Assembly: GCF_029889885.1 (NCBI RefSeq) | Contig: NZ_JARANY010000008.1 | Location: forward strand, 39,929-103,928 | Origin: Chromohalobacter sp. 296-RDG | GTDB taxonomy: Bacteria; Pseudomonadota; Gammaproteobacteria; Pseudomonadales; Halomonadaceae | DNA: 64,000 nt | Direction: 5' to 3' | Shown here: positions 36,101 through 43,825 of the stretch, piece by piece | How the letters are laid out: the number at the start of each line of letters is the position of its first letter | Numbering within the stretch: the first letter of the stretch is position 1 | Notes under the pieces: generated by a model | What the model was told of the DNA's origin: nothing | Seen by the model: only the letters and a program-made list of their open reading frames with translations | Database searches by the model: none | Translations under genes and position numbers: made by a program

Positions 36101-37981
36101 ATTGACGACCCCGTCGCCACGATGCTCGAGAGTAAAGTCATGAATCCAGTAGGTCTGATCAGGGCACTCAACTTCGTAGGGACGTTCGCTGATCACGCGG
36201 AGTCCCAGGTTCTCGAGCACCGGTAGCACATCGGAGAGCGGGATCGGTTGATCGGCATGGAAAAGCTTGAGGTTGACCCCGTCGATGTTTTCCTCGACCA
36301 ACCGATAAAGACTCAAGCTGATCGGCGCATTCCCGCCCAACTCCCCGAGATGGTGAATATCGTAGACGGCAGTACGGGCCGAAAAGTCTTCGCGATAGCT
36401 GCTGGGAAACGCCTCGCGATAGTCTTGCATCAGGCGGTTGGCCTGTTCCTCACCGTAGCCCTCGACCATGGCTGCCTGCAGATCGTCCCGCCAGCTACGC
36501 GAGAGCGCCGTAATCTTCTTCTCCAGGCGTCGTATATCGTATTCGGCCGGGCGCTCGCCATTGAAACGCAAAATGAACTGGATCCGCGCCAGCACCGACT
36601 CGGACAGATAGGTATTGAAATCGCCGAAGGTAGCATCGAGCTCTTCGCAGAGCAGGTTCTGGATGCGCACGCGCAATTCGGTGGAGAACACATCGCGCGG
36701 CACGAACGCCAGGCACGAATAGAACTGGCCGAAACGGTCCTCGCGAATGAACAGCCGCACCTTGCGCCGTTCGCGAATATTGAGAATACCGAAGGCGGTT
36801 TGCGCCAACTCGTCGGTATCGATCTGGAACAGATCGTCACGCGGATAGACCTCGAGGATCTGTGTCAGCTGTTTGCCGTTATGCCCCTTGGGATTGACGC
36901 CCGCGGCCTTGATGACGGCTTCGATCTTCTTGCGCAGCACCGGCACATTGCGCGGCGATTCGTTGTAGACCGTCGAGGTATAGAGCCCCAGGAAGCGCCG
37001 CTCGCCGATGACGCGACCGTCTTCGTCATAACGATCGATGGAGATATAATCCGGGTAGGCGGGGCGATGCACGCGCGCGTGATAGGCGCTCTTGGCAAAG
37101 GACAGAAGTTCCGGCACCAGCACATACTGATCGTCTTCGACGCCCTCGTCGGTACTGATGCGCTCGCGGTAACGCGGCTCGTCGAGCTTGAAAACGCCCA
37201 ACTCGCTCTTGGGTATCTGACGCAGGCGGTCCTGGTTGTCTTCCTGCAAGACCTCGTACTCGTCATAGCCCAGGAAAGTGAAATGATCGTCGAGCAGCCA
37301 CTCGAGGAAGGAGATGGCTTCTTTATGATCGTCGGCCTTGATCTGCTTCGGGCGCTGCGCCTTGAGTTCCTTGATCGACTGGCGCACCTGCTCACGCATG
37401 GGGTCGAAATCTTCCACCGCCGCACGTACGTCGCGCAGTATTTCCTCGAGACTGTCGTGAAGGTCGTCCAGGGTCGCCGTGTCGGAATGGCGGTCGACCT
37501 CGACCAGAATGATCGACTCGCGCGATGTCGGCGCGTTCTTGGCCTCGGTCGAGGTCGCACGCTTGAGATGATGCTTGGCATCGCGCTCTACCGCCAGAAC
37601 GGCGTTATGGATCGCATGCACGGTCAGCCCGCGGCGATTGAGCTCGATACGCACCGAGTCGACGAGAAACGGCATGTCTTCGTGCAGCACGGCCACGACG
37701 GTATGCGGCGACTGCCAGCCATGTTCCTCGAAGTCGGCGTTGAAGACACGCACCTTGGCCTCGCTGGGGTCATGCGTCTGCATGAAGTGCCACGCCGACA
37801 ACGTGGCGCCGTAGATATCATCCAGGCCGCGCTCGGCGGCTTCTTCGAACGGTGCCGAGGCATACAAATCCTCGGCGAAGGCAGCGATCCGCTCCACTTT
37901 TTCCTGGGGAAGCCGCTTGGCCAGTTGTTCCTTGAGCTGGGCAAGAAAATCTTCCTTGCCCTCGATCGCGACGTGTTGCAT
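33143..37981 (-). CDS. gdhB: Large NAD-specific glutamate dehydrogenase
   Basis: 1612 residues, the L_180 class of NAD-GDH found in Pseudomonas and Streptomyces, converting glutamate to 2-oxoglutarate and ammonia. The ~700-residue N-terminal regulatory part contains ACT-like segments. The catalytic GDH core (~800-1250) includes ARGGLRWSDRHEDFRTEI, KNAVIVPVGAKGGF (catalytic lysine region), GIGDMAGDVFGNGML and GEGGNLGLTQ. A ~350-residue helical tail follows. ATG 37981 has GAGG 6 nt upstream and is preferred over the TTG one codon earlier. A catabolic role in glutamate use and osmolyte turnover is likely. Very long open frames antisense to this gene are composition artefacts. Confidence 0.95.
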   Translation of the reverse strand: MQHVAIEGKEDFLAQLKEQLAKRLPQEKVERIAAFAEDLYASAPFEEAAERGLDDIYGATLSAWHFMQTHDPSEAKVRVFNADFEEHGWQSPHTVVAVLHEDMPFLVDSVRIELNRRGLTVHAIHNAVLAVERDAKHHLKRATSTEAKNAPTSRESIILVEVDRHSDTATLDDLHDSLEEILRDVRAAVEDFDPMREQVRQSIKELKAQRPKQIKADDHKEAISFLEWLLDDHFTFLGYDEYEVLQEDNQDRLRQIPKSELGVFKLDEPRYRERISTDEGVEDDQYVLVPELLSFAKSAYHARVHRPAYPDYISIDRYDEDGRVIGERRFLGLYTSTVYNESPRNVPVLRKKIEAVIKAAGVNPKGHNGKQLTQILEVYPRDDLFQIDTDELAQTAFGILNIRERRKVRLFIREDRFGQFYSCLAFVPRDVFSTELRVRIQNLLCEELDATFGDFNTYLSESVLARIQFILRFNGERPAEYDIRRLEKKITALSRSWRDDLQAAMVEGYGEEQANRLMQDYREAFPSSYREDFSARTAVYDIHHLGELGGNAPISLSLYRLVEENIDGVNLKLFHADQPIPLSDVLPVLENLGLRVISERPYEVECPDQTYWIHDFTLEHRGDGVVNLQEMRDVFIEAFTRIWTGDAESDAFNRLVIGANLAWREVAVLRAYARYLKQLRFGLSQDYIANTLASHPEITRELVTLFELRFDPDDTAGDSEIEECVARIEGLLDEVASLNDDLLLRRYMALIQATLRTNYYQRREDGETKDYIALKLEPTQVPDMPKPRPMFEIFVYSPRVEGVHLRSGKVARGGLRWSDRHEDFRTEILGLAKAQQVKNAVIVPVGAKGGFICKRMPGGADRDTVQKEGIACYQIFIRALLDVTDNLEGGEAVPPERVVRHDEADPYLVVAADKGTATFSDIANAISLEYGHWLGDAFASGGEHGYDHKKMGITAKGAWESVKRHFREMGLNTQETPFSVVGIGDMAGDVFGNGMLLSDKIRLVAAFNHRYIFVDPDPDTSASFKERKRMFELVRSSWEDYDTALISEGGGVFSRDAKSINITPQMKKAFDIKAGKLSPNELIRAILVARYDLLWNGGIGTYVKAADETHADVGDKTNDALRVDGGELRCRVVGEGGNLGLTQLGRMEAAEQGVRVNTDFIDNAGGVNCSDHEVNIKILLDDIVKAGDMTDKQRNELLASMTEEVGELVLRDNYRQTQALSLSEILSQQGIGPYRRFVNELEAAGGLDRELEFLPSDETLAERANMEKGLTLPELSVLISYAKSALKTDMIASDLPDNPHVQRHMVRAFPQTLVERFPDEMYQHRLKREITATQIANDLVDHMGVTFVRRLRDSTGATRAEVTRAYLIARDCFNLEGLWEQIEALDHQVDSRVQYSMMLDLMRLLRRATRWFLRHRTHQSIQEAVEYFAPRITQLQESVGKRLRGEDHETWDARRDELEKAGVPTSLASIVAAANSLYAGLGIIEAARVTDEKIQRVAEVYYDIGHRLELPWMNSQINALKVRDSWQAQARETFRDDLDRQQLALTVSVLKMEGAPRGVEPRVEQWLDRHAGLVERWSGLLNEVRLGTQGGFPLFAVAIRELVDLAESNGEG

Positions 37982-38155
37982 CAAGCACCTCGGCTACGAC
38001 CGGCCACCCTTCATGGCGACCGATGAATGATTCTTCGGCGGCACGCACGCGTGTCGCATGCACCACCATGATGGCACGAGCTTACGCCTATCGTGCGTCA
38101 AGCCCCACCAATGTGACGCACCCTCATGGCGTATGCCGGTTGTGCATGGGCCTTG

Positions 38156-39277
38156 TCATGCGCTCGCTGGCGCCTCCCGGCGTTCCAGCAGCACGCCACA
38201 TTCGCAGTGGTCGGTATACGGAAACTGATCGAACAATGCGAAACGGGTTACGACATGGGTTTCGCTCAATGTCTCGAGATTCGCCTCGAGCGTGTCCGGG
38301 TTACAGGAAATATAGACAATTCGCGAATAGGCCTTGAGTTGCTCGCAGCTATGCGTATCGAGCCCAGCCCGCGGCGGATCGACCAGCGCCGTGGTAAAGG
38401 CATGCTCATCGAGCGCCAGCGCCGCCACGCGCCGCCCGCTTTTCTCGCCGGACAGGGCTTCGCTGAATTCCTCGGCGGACATCCGCGCCACCACGACGTT
38501 GGTCACGCCATTGGCCTCTAGATTGACGTTGGCCGAAGCTACCGAGGTCCGCGAGATCTCAGTGGCCACGACACGGCGAAAGTTCTCGGCCAGCGCAATC
38601 GTGAAGTTGCCATTGCCGCAATAGAACTCCACCAGGTCGCCGTCGCAGCTCTCGCGAGTTACGTCCCGCGCCCACCCCAGCATCGACTGACAAATCGCCG
38701 CATTGGGCTGGGTAAAGCTGTTCTCCACCTGCTGATAGACGAGTTCACGGCCTTCGACATTCAGTCGCTCCCAGACATGATCGCGCTCGAGGACGAGACG
38801 CTGCTTACGCGCCCGGCCGATGATCGATACGTTCAGGGCTTCCTGTAACGCCCGTGCTTCCTGCTCCCAAGCTTCGTCGAGTTGGCGATGATAGATCAAG
38901 GTCACTAACGCCTCGCCACTCAGCGTGGTCAAGAACTCGACCTGGAACAACTTGCGACGCAGGGTATCGCTTGCCAACAACGCGTCACGCAAGGCGGGCA
39001 TTAGCGCGTTGATGCGCTCTCCTGCCACCGGGTATTCATCTAGACGCACGACCTCCTTACGTTTGGGGTCGGCAGGATCGACCTCGAACATGGCGTAGAA
39101 CAGATCGTCACCGTCATGCCAGATACGAAACTCGCAGCGCTGCCGGTAATGGCTCGGCGGCGAGGGAAACACCTCCAGCGGCGGCGGAGAGAAGCGCGCG
39201 AATTGCGCGTTGATACGCTCGCGCTTGGCATCGAGCTGAGACTCGTAACGCTCGGGGTCGACGACGGGTACGGCCAC
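38156..39277 (-). CDS. trmA: tRNA (uracil-5-)-methyltransferase
   Basis: 373 residues; makes m5U54 (ribothymidine) in the tRNA T-loop. SAM motif EFYCGNGNFTIALA, DPPRAGLD, and the catalytic cysteine in RIVYISCNPDTL are present. It lacks an N-terminal TRAM domain, as expected for TrmA rather than RlmC/D. It starts at GTG 39277, where AAGGAG lies 5 nt upstream; the open frame upstream to 39655 overlaps murI and is rejected. It lies 58 bp downstream of murI on the same strand. Confidence 0.94.
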   Translation of the reverse strand: MAVPVVDPERYESQLDAKRERINAQFARFSPPPLEVFPSPPSHYRQRCEFRIWHDGDDLFYAMFEVDPADPKRKEVVRLDEYPVAGERINALMPALRDALLASDTLRRKLFQVEFLTTLSGEALVTLIYHRQLDEAWEQEARALQEALNVSIIGRARKQRLVLERDHVWERLNVEGRELVYQQVENSFTQPNAAICQSMLGWARDVTRESCDGDLVEFYCGNGNFTIALAENFRRVVATEISRTSVASANVNLEANGVTNVVVARMSAEEFSEALSGEKSGRRVAALALDEHAFTTALVDPPRAGLDTHSCEQLKAYSRIVYISCNPDTLEANLETLSETHVVTRFALFDQFPYTDHCECGVLLERREAPASA

Positions 39278-39335
39278 GAAAACTCCTTTCAGCAAAAACT
39301 CACGATGCCGTCGTAACGACACCGTCTCATGGAAA

Positions 39336-40136
39336 TCAGAAGGTTGAAACAGTGGCAGGCAATGCCAAAGAGTACGGTGCACTGAAGCCATAGCCTGCCA
39401 GAGTGCGTGCCAGGCCCGCTTGTTGCGCCGCGCTGGCCCAGCTCGCATCACTCTCCGACGTATCATGCCAGGCCGGGAAAACAACCTGCGCCACGCGCCG
39501 CGCAATGGCGTCACCGGAATCGACCCACACGATGTCGCGCGGTGCATGTCGCACGAGCGCCTCGCGCAGCAGCGGAAAGTGCGTGCATCCCAGCACCACG
39601 GTATCGAGACGCGACGCTTCCCATAACGGCGCCAGGCTCGCAGTGATGACCGCATCGTCCCAAGGCATCCCGGTCAGGACGCGTTCGGCCTGCGCGACCA
39701 AACGATCGGCGGCCAGTCTCACCACCGTGCAATCCGGCGCGAACTCAGCGATCAAACGCTGCGTATAAGGGCGCGACACCGTCGCCGAGGTCGCCAGCAG
39801 CCCGAACACGCCGCTGCGTGAGGCATGGGCCGCCGGCTTGATCGCCGGCACGGTACCGATCACCGGAATACTCAGGTTCTCGCGTAAGGCCTTTAGCGCC
39901 AACGTGCTGGCCGTATTGCAGGCCACCACCAAGGCCCGCGCGCCACTCGCCGCCACCGCCGCGCGACACACCGCGACGATTCGCGCGACCAGCCAGTCAT
40001 CGGGCTTGGTGCCGTACGGCAACGCGGCGTTGTCACACACATACGCCAGCGGTGCGCCGGGCAGGCGCGTGCGCAAGGCGCCCACCACCGAGAGCCCGCC
40101 CACACCGGAATCGAAGATCAGAATCGGCGCCGTCAT
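39336..40136 (-). CDS. murI: Glutamate racemase
   Basis: 266 residues; supplies D-glutamate for peptidoglycan. The two catalytic cysteines are Cys73 (VVACNTAST) and a second in VVLGCTHFPLL (~184). N-terminal FDSGVGGLSV and DNAALPYG are conserved. Its start overlaps the LysR gene stop by four bases (ATGA), so the regulator, murI and perhaps trmA are co-transcribed. Confidence 0.94.
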   Translation of the reverse strand: MTAPILIFDSGVGGLSVVGALRTRLPGAPLAYVCDNAALPYGTKPDDWLVARIVAVCRAAVAASGARALVVACNTASTLALKALRENLSIPVIGTVPAIKPAAHASRSGVFGLLATSATVSRPYTQRLIAEFAPDCTVVRLAADRLVAQAERVLTGMPWDDAVITASLAPLWEASRLDTVVLGCTHFPLLREALVRHAPRDIVWVDSGDAIARRVAQVVFPAWHDTSESDASWASAAQQAGLARTLAGYGFSAPYSLALPATVSTF

Positions 40137-41026
40137 GCGCGGGTCTCCGCGAAGTGTGCCAGCAGCGTATCCACTAAGGCCCGCAGGCGCGCGGGAATGA
40201 ATTCACGCTCGGCATACAACAGGTGAACACTGATCGGCGCCACGCTGAACTCGTCCAGCACGCGGACCAGCCGCCCGGCCTCGACTTCCGGTTCACCCAG
40301 GAACGCCGGCTTGTAGACCAGTCCCATGCCGCGTATCGCCGCCTCGGTTAGGGCGCGTCCATTGTTGCAGGCCATGACCGGACGGATGCGCACCCGGTGA
40401 GGCGCTCCATCGACCTGGAAGTGCCAATAGTGACCTTCGCGCGCCAGGCTATAGTGCAGACAACGATGCCTACGCAGCTCGGCGGGATGCGTGGGCGTTC
40501 CGTGTCGCGCCAGATACTCCGGCGCGGCATAAACGTGGCGCGGCATGTCCATCAACGGTCGCGCGATCAAACTGGAGTCTTCCAGCTCGCCGATACGCAC
40601 CACTAGATCGAAGTCCTCAGCCACCAGGTCGACACGGCGATCCTCGAGCACGACATCGAGCATCACCGCCGGATGTCGCTGCTCAAACGCCTGCAAGGCG
40701 GGTATCAGTGCACGTACGCCGAAATCCAGCGGCGCGGAAAGCCGTAGACGACCGCGCACCTCGCCACGTTGTTCGCCGAGCCCGGTCTCCAGCTCCTGCA
40801 ACTCATCGAGCAAGCGACTCGCCCCATTGAGATAGCGTTCGCCTTCGGCGGTCAGCTGCAAGCGCCGCGTGGTGCGCGTCAACAACCGTACCCCCAGACT
40901 GGTCTCCAGCTTGGCGATCTGCTTGCTGACCATGGCATTGGAGAGTTCCAGCTTGCGCGCACCGCCAGCGAAACTGCCGGCCTCGACCACGGCGCGAAAG
41001 ATGTGCATCGCCTGCAGGCGGTCCAT
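40133..41026 (-). CDS. LysR-family transcriptional regulator
   Basis: 297 residues. N-terminal winged HTH (~1-60: MDRLQAMHIFRAVVEAGSFA, then ...SNAMVSKQIAKLETSLGVRLL) and a periplasmic-binding-like effector domain (~90-295), nearest in style to the CrgA/DmlR subgroup. ATG 41026 has GAGGGAG upstream. It overlaps murI downstream, and its promoter region faces umuDC. Target and ligand unknown; divergent umuDC is under LexA and need not be its target. Confidence 0.88.
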   Translation of the reverse strand: MDRLQAMHIFRAVVEAGSFAGGARKLELSNAMVSKQIAKLETSLGVRLLTRTTRRLQLTAEGERYLNGASRLLDELQELETGLGEQRGEVRGRLRLSAPLDFGVRALIPALQAFEQRHPAVMLDVVLEDRRVDLVAEDFDLVVRIGELEDSSLIARPLMDMPRHVYAAPEYLARHGTPTHPAELRRHRCLHYSLAREGHYWHFQVDGAPHRVRIRPVMACNNGRALTEAAIRGMGLVYKPAFLGEPEVEAGRLVRVLDEFSVAPISVHLLYAEREFIPARLRALVDTLLAHFAETRA

Positions 41027-41121
41027 ACGACTCCCTCGCAACGACTTCCTCGAAAACACGTGCGCTCATTCTACCTTACCCGCCCAAGGGATGAGATGGT
41101 TCGACTTGCCTCGAGGCAAAA

Positions 41122-41141
41122 TACTGTTTATTTTTACAGTA
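41122..41141 (+). promoter_or_regulatory. LexA (SOS) box upstream of umuDC
   Basis: TACTGT-N8-ACAGTA, a 20-bp palindrome that fits the gammaproteobacterial LexA consensus CTGT-N8-ACAG exactly, with a T/A-rich centre. It ends 28 bp before the umuD ATG, so umuDC should be induced by DNA damage. Confidence 0.93.
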
Positions 41142-41169
41142 TTCGTCATTTCGTTTTCGAGGTTCCGCT

Positions 41170-41634
41170 ATGTCCATGACGCCTATCGCTCTCGCCGCGT
41201 CGACCTCGGCGCCCGCATCGAGCGACACTCTGCCACGCGGCGCCAGCGGCTTCCCCTCCCCGGCCGACGATTACCGAGAAGCCCCGCTGGATCTACATCA
41301 CCATCTGGTGCGTCGCCCGGCCTCGACGTTCTTCATGCGCCTGGAGGGCGATGACCACCACCACGCCGGCCTGTATCACGGCGACTTGCTGGTGATCGAC
41401 CGCGCCATTTCACCGCGCCCCGGGCATTGGCTGGTCGCAGTCATCGACGGAGAGCTGAGCGTGTTGCGCCTCGAACGCCGCGGGCCACAGCTATACCTCG
41501 CGCCGTCACGCCCCGGCCTGGCGACGCTGCCCTTCGAGGACAACGATGACCGCCTGTGGGGCGTCATCTGCTACGCCATTCATGCCTTGCCCGCCACGGG
41601 CGAGGAACCGGCCATACCGTCATGTTCGCGCTGA
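41170..41634 (+). CDS. umuD: UmuD-like LexA/S24-family protein lacking the catalytic dyad
   Basis: 154 residues aligning well with E. coli UmuD (139): GFPSPADDY at 27-35, then GDLLVIDRAI and VAVIDGELSVLRL. The E. coli cleavage site Cys24-Gly25 corresponds to Ser26-Gly27. The nucleophile Ser60 (GDSM) is replaced by Asp62 in GDDHHHAGLYHGD, and the general base Lys97 by Leu99. Self-cleavage by the Ser/Lys mechanism should therefore be impossible. The fold, the position in front of umuC and the LexA box are retained. GAGG precedes the ATG. It could act as an uncleavable pol V regulator or a constitutive subunit. Confidence 0.85.
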   Translation: MSMTPIALAASTSAPASSDTLPRGASGFPSPADDYREAPLDLHHHLVRRPASTFFMRLEGDDHHHAGLYHGDLLVIDRAISPRPGHWLVAVIDGELSVLRLERRGPQLYLAPSRPGLATLPFEDNDDRLWGVICYAIHALPATGEEPAIPSCSR

Positions 41635-42881
41635 TCGACTGCAACAACTTCTATGCCGCCTGCGAGCGTCTTTTCGAACCGCGTCTGGAGGGCGTTCCGG
41701 TGGGCGTGCTGTCCAACAACGACGGCTGTGTCATCGCGCGTTCCGAGGAATTCAAGGCACTCGACATTCCCATGGGCATCCCCACCCACAAGATCGACCC
41801 GGCACTGCGGCGTCGTGTGGTGCTGAAGTCGTCCAATTACACGCTTTATGGAGACCTCTCGGCACGCGTGCAACAGGTTCTGGCGCGCCAAGTACCGACG
41901 CTGGAGCCCTATTCCATCGACGAGTGTTTCCTCGATCTACGCGGCTTGCAGGAAGACTGGCACGCCCTGGGCGCTCGCCTGGTGCATAGCGTGGTGCGAG
42001 AAGTAGGGTTGCCGGTATCCATCGGCATCGCCCCGACGCGCACCCTGGCCAAGCTCGCCAACCGCCAGGCCAAGGCGCAGTCGACGCGCCCTCAGGTGTG
42101 TGTCTGGGCGCATGCCGACGCGCCCGAATTGAGTACTCATCTGAATCGGCTATCGCCGCGCGATGTGTGGGGTGTGGGCGAACGACTCCACGCACGCCTG
42201 GCCGGCATGGGCGTGCTCACCGCCGCCGCACTGCGCGAGACACCCGACAGCGAGTTACGACGTCGTTTCAGCGTGGTACTGGCGCGCACCGCCAGCGAAC
42301 TCAACGGCCATCCCTGCCTGTCGATGAACGACCTGGAAACCCCGCGCCGTAGCATTCTCTGTTCGCGCTCTTTCGGGCGTCCCCTACGCGACCATGCCGC
42401 CCTCGCCGGCGCTTTACGTCATCACTGCCAACGCGCCGGCGAAAAGCTGCGACGCGACGCCATGCAGGCCTCGGCGATCGGTGTATATCTGCGTACCAAC
42501 CCGTACCACGCCGGCACGTTTCGCCATGCCTGCGAGTGGACCGCATTGCCATTTCCCAGTGCCGACACGCAGCAACTCACCCGCGCGGCACAGCGTCTGC
42601 TCGACCAGATCTGGCAACCTGCGGCTTATCAGAAGCTCGGGATAATGCTCGCCGAACTGACGCCCCGCCAGCAAAGCCAGACGACGCTCTTCGAGGGCGC
42701 CGAACCCGCCCGGCGAGAGGCATTGATGGAGGCCTGGGACGCGATCCGTGCCCGCTACGGGCGCCAGGCACTGACCCTGGGCCCGCAGCCCGCCGATGCG
42801 CCCTGGCAAATGAATAGCGCCTATCGCTCGGCGTGCTACACCACGCGCTGGGATGAACTGCCGCGCGCCCGCGCCCGGTAA
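41622..42881 (+). CDS. umuC: DNA polymerase V catalytic subunit UmuC
   Basis: 419-residue Y-family polymerase (E. coli 422). FALIDCNNFYAACERLF carries the first catalytic Asp and the steric-gate Tyr. LSNNDGCVIARS and YSIDECFLDL carry the remaining metal-binding Asp and Glu. The little-finger domain and UmuC C-terminal region are complete. ATG 41622 overlaps umuD by 13 bp; the start is set by the family N-terminus. Under the LexA box with umuD. Error-prone translesion synthesis is expected. Confidence 0.94.
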   Translation: MFALIDCNNFYAACERLFEPRLEGVPVGVLSNNDGCVIARSEEFKALDIPMGIPTHKIDPALRRRVVLKSSNYTLYGDLSARVQQVLARQVPTLEPYSIDECFLDLRGLQEDWHALGARLVHSVVREVGLPVSIGIAPTRTLAKLANRQAKAQSTRPQVCVWAHADAPELSTHLNRLSPRDVWGVGERLHARLAGMGVLTAAALRETPDSELRRRFSVVLARTASELNGHPCLSMNDLETPRRSILCSRSFGRPLRDHAALAGALRHHCQRAGEKLRRDAMQASAIGVYLRTNPYHAGTFRHACEWTALPFPSADTQQLTRAAQRLLDQIWQPAAYQKLGIMLAELTPRQQSQTTLFEGAEPARREALMEAWDAIRARYGRQALTLGPQPADAPWQMNSAYRSACYTTRWDELPRARAR

Positions 42882-42910
42882 TCATTATGACGTGCACGTG
42901 CCGATATAAC

Positions 42911-43462
42911 TCAACTCAACGGCGAAGGTGCCTCACGGAACTCGGCGTAAAGCACCGGGTAAGCTTCCTGCAGACGAGCCAGCTCAGCTTCCGCGCCTTC
43001 GGGCAGGGCCTTTGCCAGCTGATCCAGGTCGTCCTCGTCGAAATGTTCGCGAATCAGCGGAAACAACTCCTCGCGCTCGCCGCGCAGATAGGCACGATGC
43101 GACTCCAGATAGGCCTTGAGGTCCTCGCTGAACTGATCCATCGGCACCACCGCGTCCATCAGGATCATGTCGAGATTCTGGGAAAGCCGGGCCAGACGGG
43201 CATTGAGTGCCCGATAATCCTCAGACAAACGCTGGCACAGCGCGTTGGCCTCCGGCGCCCGTGTGTTCAACTGTTCGGTGCACATCCGTTCGAGCGGAGC
43301 GGTGAAGCCACTCATATAATCGAGAATGTAATCCACGACCTCGCGCATCAGCTGGAAGTCGGGGCGCTCGCCTTCCGCCAGAGTTTTCTGCTTGAGCTGC
43401 AGCACGTGCAGCAGACGCGCCATGTTGGCATGGTCTTGGCGCAATTGGGTCAGCATGGGCAT
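42911..43462 (-). CDS. Hemerythrin-like domain protein with degenerate metal site
   Basis: 183-residue all-helical protein. The first hemerythrin helix has the expected HD pair (RQDHANM, His11), and a late helix has ESHRAYLRGEREELFP (His ~121 and carboxylates). At the position of the usual F-HHxKEE motif it reads YMSGFTAPLERM, lacking both histidines. A complete di-iron site is therefore unlikely; a mono-metal or structural role is possible. AAGGAGG precedes the ATG. Stands alone, convergent with umuC. Confidence 0.7.
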   Translation of the reverse strand: MPMLTQLRQDHANMARLLHVLQLKQKTLAEGERPDFQLMREVVDYILDYMSGFTAPLERMCTEQLNTRAPEANALCQRLSEDYRALNARLARLSQNLDMILMDAVVPMDQFSEDLKAYLESHRAYLRGEREELFPLIREHFDEDDLDQLAKALPEGAEAELARLQEAYPVLYAEFREAPSPLS

Positions 43463-43825
43463 GTAAAAGCCTCCTTTGCAGTCGGCGCGTGGCAGCGCGG
43501 GGTATCCGGCAGCCTTATTTTCCAGTTTAGGCGAGAGTCTTCATTGACTCCCACTCTCCCGAGGGAAACACCCTACCGGGACTCGAATGTTTTACCCTAG
43601 CGTGTATGACAGGATTACGCCTGTTGGCCGAAAGTCTAGAAACGGTTTTCGGCGACTCGACTCAGAGGGTCTTTACAAAACAGGCGAACGAAGGCAAGAC
43701 AAGGCAAAATTGGCCGAAAACGCGGAGTTTACATGGGGTAAATGAGTAGTTTGAGGCCGATTTTAACGCTGGATTGTCGAGTGCAGCCCTTTTGTAAACA
43801 CCCTCTCACCCACGGTGGCATACAC
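43463..43825. other. 363-bp gap holding a palindromic repeat; no gene
   Basis: The left part contains a hairpin (GGCCGAAA/TTTTCGGC, ~43625-43652) and the hemerythrin-gene promoter region. The right part (43665-43805) is the long imperfect palindrome described separately, ending 20 bp before the rarA start. Confidence 0.6.
43665..43805. repeat. 141-bp ERIC-like imperfect palindrome
   Basis: 16-bp terminal inverted repeats (GAGGGTCTTTACAAAA and TTTTGTAAACACCCTC, 15 of 16 matching) enclose nested inverted segments: AAAATTGGCC with GGCCGATTTT, and GTTTAC with GTAAAT at the centre. The whole unit can fold into one long hairpin, as ERIC and other MITE-like intergenic repeats do. No transposase frame is inside. 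Only one copy lies in this window. Confidence 0.75.
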
